From Brevipalpus yothersi (lineage: Eukaryota > Arthropoda > Arachnida > Trombidiformes > Tenuipalpidae), in the NCBI GenBank assembly GCA_003956705.1, contig QZCP01000146.1, forward strand, positions 124,001 to 188,000: a stretch of DNA of 64,000 nt, written 5' to 3'. The notes below the pieces were generated by a model. The model was given only the letters and a program-made list of their open reading frames with translations, was not told the DNA's origin and did no database searches. The position numbers were made by a program, and so were the translations under genes. The stretch's first letter is position 1. Each line of letters opens with the position of its first letter. Positions 56,613 to 64,000 of this stretch are shown piece by piece.

Positions 56613-57176
56613 AGAATACAAATTTTATTCACCGGTATGAGTATCCGCTTGAACAAATAGTTGGAATATTTATTGTACTTTGAAAATTATTCAAAATAAA
56701 CAATTCAATCAATTTTTCGCATAAATTCTTGGAAATTTTCACCTCTACACCAATCCTGACACTTGAACATCTTGAACAAAGCAACTTTCAGCTCAACATA
56801 GGCATGATAAGATTCGACTATTAATTGACCTTGAAAGATCGAATCAAATTAATTTCACTCTAATATTGAAAAGAAAAACTTATCACATTCAAAAAAGTGT
56901 TCTAAAAACTTTGAACAGAACTTTGAACAGAACTTTGAACAGGACTTGATCTAAAAAATCAACTTACTTCGATATGAGCCTGCGCACTAATGTTTATTGG
57001 TCAACAGAACCAGAATTTTTTTGGGTAAACCAAGAAGAATGTTGATTACTTTGTTTGTGTGGCCACGATATTACATAATGTGGTGATAATTTTGTGGTCA
57101 ACTATATTAATCGGTTGGATTGATTGCTTGTATTTTGAGTGGTGGAAGTTATCCACCTTGATATAATATACAGTGG
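56613..57176. other. Spacer with short tandem repeat
   Basis: Has the AATAAA of the preceding gene at 56695-56700 and about 3.5 copies of a 12-bp unit (AACTTTGAACAG) at about 56906-56945. No gene. Confidence 0.7.
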
Positions 57177-58687
57177 ATGAAAATGAATCGGTTGAATATC
57201 TTATCAATTGTGAGTGTGTTAGACGATGTTTATTGTGTTGTGCTTTCAAAGTATTTGTTGTTAATTGAATCTTTCTTTGTTTCTATCTTCCTTCAATATA
57301 GTTACTAATTGTCGCATTTGGGGTCTACAATATTAATGGATTGAGCGAATTTTCCATGGATGATATGTTCGCACCTCTATCGATGATATCGGTTAATGAT
57401 AGCTTATTAAATTGTCCTCATGTTCTTTGCGATTGGATTGAGGAACTTGGACCACCGCCAGATTGGCTTCCACCACCACCACCACTGCCACCGTATCTTA
57501 AGCAACTTTTGACTGAAAATCAATCATTGGACAGCAAATCATCGGACGATTGTAATTTTTGTCACATATTTAGCAATCCACAAGATTCGGAACTTGTCAT
57601 ATCAAGATCTGATGAATCTCAACCAGATTCTTGGTTCTCTTTCTTAATACCTTCCATTCTGGGCTTCACCTTATTCGGAGTTGTTATTGTGTATGTTCTT
57701 ATGAGATGTAGAAGGTAAGTTTCACCGTCCAATTGATTAGAGAGGAAATTAATCTTCACCAATTTCATTTATAGATGGAAGTTATTTCCGCCGTCTACCT
57801 GCGGAGGAGATTCATGCCCAATTTTCCCTGAGAACATTTTAGGCGAGCACAAAGCAAATCCTACACCTTGCTCTCCTGCTGATACGTGTGTATCTCCCGT
57901 GGTTAATGAAAAGTCTCCACAAAGTATCATTACCAGTTGTCCAACTAAAGTTATACCAGGAACTTATTGGCGAAGGCCTGGTAGCACTTTGACTCGCAAT
58001 AATCTTGGATCTTCTCTCATGAATCCTCGAGCAACCGAGCTCGATGGTTACAGTGGGCCTCCTGTTGATGCCGAAAGCTGTACATCGAGTCCAGTCTACG
58101 CTGAATTGGATGCTGCAGGTGTTGATATAAGCCATTCACAAATACCTGCTTCCTTGTTGATCGGGCCACCATCTCAATCACTCTCGCCATACGTGGTACA
58201 TACATATTCAGAGGTTGCCGATGCCATGAGGATGGCTGCTCTTGGATCATCAACTGCTCTACTGCCAGACGCTTCTTATGACAATGTAGCTTACCTGCCA
58301 TCATCAAATAGTGACTGTCATTATCAGGGTCGCTCATTGCGGAGGCAGCAAAGAGCAGCTCAGATCTCCCAGCTTGGTAGTACCACTCCTCTACTTTCCA
58401 ATCAGCATCACCAAGGCATCCCTTCCTCCTTAACCTACCTTACAAGTGGACGGATGCACAAAAAACCCCGACCTCATTACGTTCATACCACTTCGAGAGC
58501 TAACTCTCGCAATTCACTCACACCCGAAATCGGTCAAGCACGATCTATAAGTAGCCATCGATCAGATGGTCTCTATACTGACCTACCTGTTCATTCACCT
58601 TCACTGACCACATTTAGGGTTCCATATGCTCTTAATTTTCGAGAGCCCAAACGACCTCTCCCACCAGTCCCCGGTGTTAGATTGTAA
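57177..58687 (+). CDS. Single-pass type I membrane protein with long Pro/Tyr-rich tail, unrecognised
   Basis: Not recognised. Three exons: 57177-57209, 57302-57714 and 57775-58687 (phases 0 and 2); 452 aa. A signal peptide spans exons 1-2 (MKMNRLNILSILLIVAFGVY). The short ectodomain (about 110 residues) has a Cys pair in LNCPHVLCDWIEELG, a polyproline stretch (PPPDWLPPPPPLPP) and a CNFC motif. One TM (FLIPSILGFTLFGVVIVYVL) is followed by a CRRR-type stop-transfer and a 300-residue cytosolic tail. The tail carries candidate signalling sites: SSPVYAELD, HTYSEVADAM and DASYDNVAYLP tyrosines, and a terminal RPLPPVPG SH3-ligand motif. This plan suggests a cell-surface receptor or adaptor, perhaps neuronal, but I name no family. 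The reading frame is long, clean and phase-consistent. Confidence 0.8.
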
Positions 58688-59943
58688 ACAATCAAAATCT
58701 CACATGAATTGATTTGTTTTAGATTGGAAGAAGCATTTCTCATTCATCTCTCTATCCAATCATAAGTTTTTAACGTACCCATCTATACCATTAGAAAACA
58801 ATCATCTTCCAATCATTCAACCCTCCTATGCTCAAACTAAACTCCACCTTCTCTCTCGACCCTGTTCTCGGAATTTAAGGGAATTTTTCGAGACATAACT
58901 GTTGAATAATCCTATTGTCTAGCTGCATGGATTACGATTCTGAGAATCTACTTCGAATATATCTCTTAAATATTTCTACTTATCAACCAAAGTCTTTTTT
59001 TCATGATCCATGTACAGCTCGGTGTTCTCATTTTTATTTAAGCCTATTTCATCGCAAACTTGTGTAACTTTCACTGAGGATGCTACCAATAAATCGATTC
59101 CTCTTCCGTGACTCCAGCATATATCGAAAAGAAACGAAAATATCCATTAGAATAGAAAAGCTCATGAATCTTGAGTCAATATTAATGAATATAGTGTGGC
59201 TGGTTGGCCTTGATCAATCTTCTATGAAAGCCCATGATCTTACAAGCTCTGAAAGAAAGGTTTGAAAATTCCATGGAAATATATCAATATCAATAAATAT
59301 CAATGAACAGAGGTTATCTTGAAACCTTTCTTCTTTAGTTCATGATCGATAAATTTTTTTATCAGATTCGAATTTCTCATCGAAAACTCCATTATAACCC
59401 GAAAAAAGTAATAGCGAGCCGAGATAGATTTTACCATTAATCTATCGGAAAAGAGATAAGTAGCCAGGATATGTATGAATAACTGAATTCAGCTGAATCG
59501 ATGATTCAAAAAAATCGAACGTGCTTAATTGATCCAGGAGCTTTTTTAGTTGAATCTTTATAAGAAAGTTTTCACTATCATTGAATCGAATATTTTCAAG
59601 TCATAATCGCAATTTTATTCACATAGTATGATTACAAATAGATTTCAATGGTGACTAATGAGAGTCTTTTCCCTCTCTGTAAAAACAGAGATCTGTTGGA
59701 AATCTCTTTGATCATCAGTACCGCTACGTTATTGCACCAGAATCGGTGGCCTGATTTTTCACTCCTGATTCTAGACGTATTCAATACGAATTCGAATCGA
59801 AGCTTATAAATATTTATGGTACATGCATGTACTAACATTAACGACTAGGGACAAATACTTACTAGGAGAAGAAAAGTAGCTATCAAAAAGCAAGAATAGA
59901 CGAAATTTTTTCTCTTCCTTTTGGATAGCAATCAAATGAATAG
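58688..59943. other. 3' UTR and gene-free spacer
   Basis: Contains the 3' UTR of the preceding gene, with a possible AATAAA at 59088-59093. Open frames at 59080-59265 and minus 59838-59632 are unsupported. Confidence 0.5.
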
Positions 59944-60366
59944 TGAGTGGCCTAGCTTCATGTGCTGATGGAGCTCAAGAATACGATCTTGAGATCGATC
60001 ATCAATATGGGAAAAAAATTCAGCAGCATGTGTATGGAATCGAAAACCTATGGAGCTTATTATAATTGGATAGCATTTTGGCTTGGAATTTTTGGTTGCA
60101 GAGAGGTTGATTTCATCCTGTCGAATGTACATTGTGTGTGGATTTTATCTCTCTGTGGAAAATATGTACGCTGAAAATTGTGTAAGCTTATAATTTGATT
60201 ATAATGTTGACCTAATTTTCTCCAATAGTATGGATATAGAAAGCAAATAATTTTCGAAGAGTGTCCACTACTTTGGCAAGAGGAAGATCGTGATGAATGG
60301 TTGAATTCATTTTTATGGAAAAAAGTCTATAATGTTGAATTTTTTTCTCCCAACCTTCCGCACTGA
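59944..60366 (+). CDS. Possible small exon cluster of an unrecognised gene or gene fragment
   Basis: Three short plus-strand stretches read like protein and can be spliced. Exon A is about 59944/59956-60031 (SCADGAQEYDLEIDHQYGKK). Exon B starts at 60102 after a good acceptor (TTGCAG). Exon C is 60229-60366 (YGYRKQIIFEECPLLWQEED, then DEWLNSFLWKKVYNVEFF, stop 60364-60366). Exon B can be read in two frames, ending at a GTACGC donor (60166) or a GTAAGC donor (60182); both give phase 0 into exon C. No start codon or upstream exon is evident, and no domain is recognised. It ends about 30 bp from the stop of the convergent quiver-like gene. It may be the 3' end of a small gene or a decayed fragment. 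Confidence 0.3.
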
Positions 60367-60395
60367 ACATCTAGTTGATTAATCTTGTGACTAAT

Positions 60396-62648
60396 TTACA
60401 CTTGATTTCGTGCTTTTTGAGCTATCCACAGCAATAATAGAGCAGGCCATAGAACTTGAACAAGTGCTGATGATGAGAAACGAGCAGTAGCATGATTGCA
60501 AAAATCGCCTCTACATGCACAATTAATGGTAGAATAGCCTGATGATCCTTGTTTTTCAGCACATACTAATTTTTCCTGCTTGGGCTCCCAAAAACCACAG
60601 GATCGGTGAATCCTTTTTCGTTCATCAACTAGAGAGAAGAGGAGAAGGGGAAGAGAAAAAGAGAATCCATGATAAAATGAAGTATTCACTCTCTATCTCT
60701 CATATTTTTGCCAAAATAGATCTCACATGCATACAATGTTCATCGAATAAGCAAAAATGGGAAAGTTTCTGTGAGAATCATGATAATCATGGAAAGACTG
60801 AAACTGATGATGCTGACGATTCAGGCTATTGAGCTTGATTGTTAAATCAGCAAGCATAATCATTTTTTGCTACTGAAATATGAATATGGACATAGGATTG
60901 AAACAAAATAGGTTGAATAAAGACTTGGCGAGCCTTCATCGCTAAAACGGTTTCATAGGAAGGGCATTCATGATTATCAACCATCAAGCAGAGATGCTGA
61001 TTATGAGCCAGTAGAATACTGTTTCTCTGTGTGCTAAATGATTTTATAAGGCAATGTTATGAAGTGGAAGTTTCTGAAGTCTCTTGAAGAAAAAAAACGG
61101 AAGGAAGTTTCCCAAAGATTTGAGAAATAGATTGAATGATCATGGGAAGAATCTCGAATTATAATAATCTTTTTGTGATAGGATAAAATCAGTGTGGTAT
61201 TTTTTCCGGTCTCCACAACCGATGGGGATGCATATGAATTTAGAGGACTTGAATGCTTAATGTGCACGTTTTCATGGAGCATTTGAATCTGATTATCATA
61301 AGGGAGGTCTATTTCAATGCTGATCAATTCCACTGTTTGGAGTGGAAAATGCAAATCAGCACCCAAGATGAAAGTGTCCGTCGAGGTTCAATGAAAAGAC
61401 CGGAAGGATGACAATGACCACAATAAAGCAAATCAATCAGGTATGAAGAGTTGAATAGTTCTGATATTTCTCAACTCAACTTAACCGTAGGCTGCATAGA
61501 GAAGAATGATTCTTTTGAGAAAAAAGATCGAGGATGAAATTAAATATTCGTTGACATCCTGAGCAAGCCGTGGAGAGATTATTTTTATGAATTTTTCTCA
61601 TTCTCAGCATATGCTCACTGTCAGAGGAAATTGACATTCATCCACTTTATTCATTGATTAATTTAAAGAGAATCAGTCTTCATTCTCAGTTATAGTTTGG
61701 GTGGAAAGACTCAAGATACTCACCAATTGAAACACTTTTACGACACACAGCATCGTAAGAATTATATCCAGATTTTTGAGTATGAGCCGCGAGATTTCCA
61801 TTTGTTGAATTTCGAAGTTTTTCTCTGATCACCTCGTCACAATTTCGGCGATATGCATCATTATCTGACAGTCTGTCAGGTGGATCGAACGGATCCGAGC
61901 AGTAAGGTTGTTCAAAACTATCACATTCATAACAATAAACGGCGATGACTGGAACAAAAAGATATGGCAATATGGTGAAACAGCAAAAATATGACCAAAA
62001 AAATTGATTTGATTGAGAAAGAAGAAGGGAGGGATGGATGATTCATGCTTGACTCATAGAAATCGATCCGCGTACTAGACAATATTCGTGAGAGATTTCT
62101 CACTGCATTCCTCTGATAGAGCATTAGTATCACTTTAATTTTGGATGGGTCAAAGCGATCTGATTGAGAGTGTGTTCGATTCAAATTTATTATCGATTGA
62201 ACAGGGGCAGCTGAATGTGAATACATATGTATGCATCTCTAGATTTCCCTAGGCAAAGTGAACATCACGATATTCATAGACCCCATTCGAATGCACGCGA
62301 TTAGCGAAAGATACTCGATCAATTTACTGAAATAATCTTTGCTTAGGGTGTATTATCATAGAAAGACCATAGGACAAAATGAATAGTATTCAATGTTGAC
62401 TGATCGATGAATTTTACTCATCTAGGGTAATCAGTAAAAATTTGAAATGCTAATCACAAATTGGTCATAAATCGGTGAATTGCGATCACCCGAGACTCCC
62501 TTGAGCCAAATGAGTCGAGAAATGAGGGAAATTAGCGAGTTTTGAGCCAAAAATGATCTGAAATCGGACAAAAAAAATAAGACTTACCAGTTTCTATTAT
62601 GGCTAAAATGGATAGAACATAAAAAAGGAGCCTCATTGAAGCAGTCAT
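60396..62648 (-). CDS. Quiver/sleepless-like GPI-anchored Ly6 protein
   Basis: Small Ly6/three-finger protein of the arthropod quiver (sleepless) family; the Drosophila founder regulates sleep through Shaker channels and nicotinic receptors. Three exons: 62648-62588, 61948-61724 and 60628-60396 (phase 1 at both junctions); 172 aa. Signal peptide: MRLLFYVLSILAIIET. The mature chain opens with VYCYECDSFEQPYCSDPFDP, the typical CYxCDS...CxDPF start, then RRNCDEVI, DAVCRKSVSI, SCGFWEP, LVCAEKQ and NCACRGDFCNHA, the closing CxC...DxCN of the fold. A Ser-rich stretch and hydrophobic tail (VLWPALLLLWIAQKA) fit a GPI-anchor signal. Introns are 639 and 1095 bp, long for this window. Confidence 0.92.
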
Positions 62649-64000
62649 GGCAGTCGAAATTGAGATACAATTTGGTGATGTTCTGATGACCCAGAGGAAG
62701 ATGCTTAGGATCGAACTTGATGTAGTTGAATGAGCAGTTGATGATTAGTTCTTGTGGCTCCAATACAGTTAAATCATAAAATGAGCAGTAATCGAGTAAG
62801 TATAAATGTAAAGAATGAATTAGATCTATCAAATTTAGGGAAGATGATGCTGCTGATGATGATGAGGATCGCAAAAAAAGTGTATCGAGTGAGCAGTGAA
62901 GCTCGCAATACATTGGTGTGAGACTAGCAGTGAGTAGTGAGTGAGATACACACTACATATACATGTACAATGTACTTTGATAAGGGGAGATACAGAGATG
63001 TAGTGCAGAGTACTGAGCACTGCTCTTTGAGAGATACTCTCGAGTAACATTGGCCAAGGTTACACCTCGAACTACAGTTCTACTGTAGAGCCTGGTTTTT
63101 CGGTTCTAGATCCGCCAGCAAGTGCCCTCTATATCAATATCAACATATTTTTGAATTTCCATGGCTTTATTCACATGGTAGACTATAAGTTTCCCGTCTT
63201 TCATGAAATTTGAGGCTTAAAATCTTTGACCTCTATATTAAACCAAGAAAGTCAGATTTAATTGAAAATTCAATTTATTGTGACCAAAAGTCTAGTTAAA
63301 TTCATGATTGATTCATGATACAGTTGTTTTATCGGACTTTTTTCGTAAAATTTTATCGTAAAGATAAGTTTTATTAACCTTGTCAATGTATACAGTAGAC
63401 CAAAAATTCCGCGTCTCGATAAAATTGAGTTGGGAACTGATAATTTTTGACCACCCTGGAAATTCACAGAAAAGTCTGATTGCTGAGAATTTTCATCTAT
63501 CATAATCATTAAATTCATGTTTGTAGATCATACCATGGCTTAACCAGACTTTTCTGGGTAGATACAGATGTAGAGTGGTAAAAAATTATCGAACAGATTA
63601 TCATTATCTCGTGGCCAAAAAATATCAGTTTTATTAAGATGAGAAACTTTTGGCCCACTCAGTATTTACTTTTTGACCAATCGAATTGTTTGGATAGTAT
63701 ACAACTAATCCACACTGATTCTCTCCTTTTCATACATGTATGAGATCGTCCACTAAGTTCGTGCATTTGGCAGGAGAAAAATCTTGAAGTTATATTTTCC
63801 AGTCAAAATAATTTAGCTTTTCATCGTAACATTTCGAGGGGCATACTCTCCCGAGAATCTCGAAAGAAAAGTTCTGATAAATTTTCTTTATGGCAAATGT
63901 ACGAACTAACGATACACTCTTATGTGTTAGAAAGAGCATATATTACACTCATAGAGTCGAAGAGAAAATATACATAGTCTTGTGGTAGAGGCATAGTTTT
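62649..64000. other. Upstream flank of the quiver-like gene, no further gene seen
   Basis: AT-rich. Open frames at minus 62913-62584, minus 63050-62835 and minus 63518-63270 overlap the quiver-like first exon or lack any domain. Short TACATGTA-type palindromes occur near 62960. No supported feature to the end of the window. Confidence 0.5.

Noticed and set aside
61034..61366. 110-codon minus-strand open frame inside the quiver-like second intron
   Set aside because: Composition is not clearly protein-like, and the flanking quiver-like exons splice cleanly past it in phase 1.
62584..62913. 109-codon minus-strand open frame overlapping the quiver-like signal exon
   Set aside because: It is in another frame over the first exon. 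The alternative frame gives a signal peptide that splices in phase to the Ly6 domain.

Overview
This window looks like nuclear DNA of an arthropod, most probably an acariform mite. The basis is indirect: every multi-exon gene has GT-AG introns, many only about 45-80 bp; the gene set is animal (beta-catenin, HECTD1, stomatin, tetraspanin, NTPDase, CUB protein); and it includes a quiver/sleepless-type Ly6 protein and an NRF-6-type acyltransferase. Intergenic DNA is AT-rich with many long (GA)n/(CT)n tracts. No bacterial genes, CRISPR array, rRNA or convincing tRNA was seen. Exon models were built by hand from reading frames, splice sites and intron phases; the frames close without stops, but no transcript data were available.

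Layout, left to right. 1-9.8 kb: 3' part of a stomatin/band-7 gene (+) with an inverted-repeat element in an intron, a doubtful unrecognised gene (-, 4261-5224), a gene-poor stretch full of GA/CT tracts, and a tetraspanin (+). 11-17.3 kb: two secretory or membrane proteins whose catalytic motifs are degraded, a pepsin-family protein (DTG to DIQ and DSR) and a CD39-type NTPDase-like protein. 20-25.3 kb: mitochondrial ATP synthase assembly factor ATPAF2 (-), an ACOT13-type thioesterase (-), a frame-disrupted single-Ig membrane protein (+) and a four-exon secreted acidic protein (-). 28.6-41.7 kb: beta-catenin (+), a CUB-domain secreted protein (-), drebrin-like/Abp1 (+), a PET100-like COX assembly protein (+), ALG3 (+) and V-ATPase subunit G (-). 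42.5-51.8 kb: a complete HECTD1 ubiquitin ligase (+, about 2614 aa). 53.4-62.7 kb: an NRF-6-like multipass acyltransferase (+), an unrecognised single-pass membrane protein with a long proline/tyrosine-rich tail (+), a possible small exon cluster (+), and a quiver-like GPI-anchored Ly6 protein (-). The last 1.3 kb has no gene I can support.

The genes do not form one pathway: this is a normal eukaryotic neighbourhood of mainly housekeeping and membrane genes. The items most worth a second look are the two neighbouring pseudo-enzyme candidates, a beta-catenin whose visible N-terminus has no DSGxxS phosphodegron, the frame break in the Ig gene, a pair of diverged ~350 bp repeats (22.4 and 31.6 kb), the inverted-repeat element at about 1.05-1.73 kb, and a cluster of palindromes upstream of ALG3.
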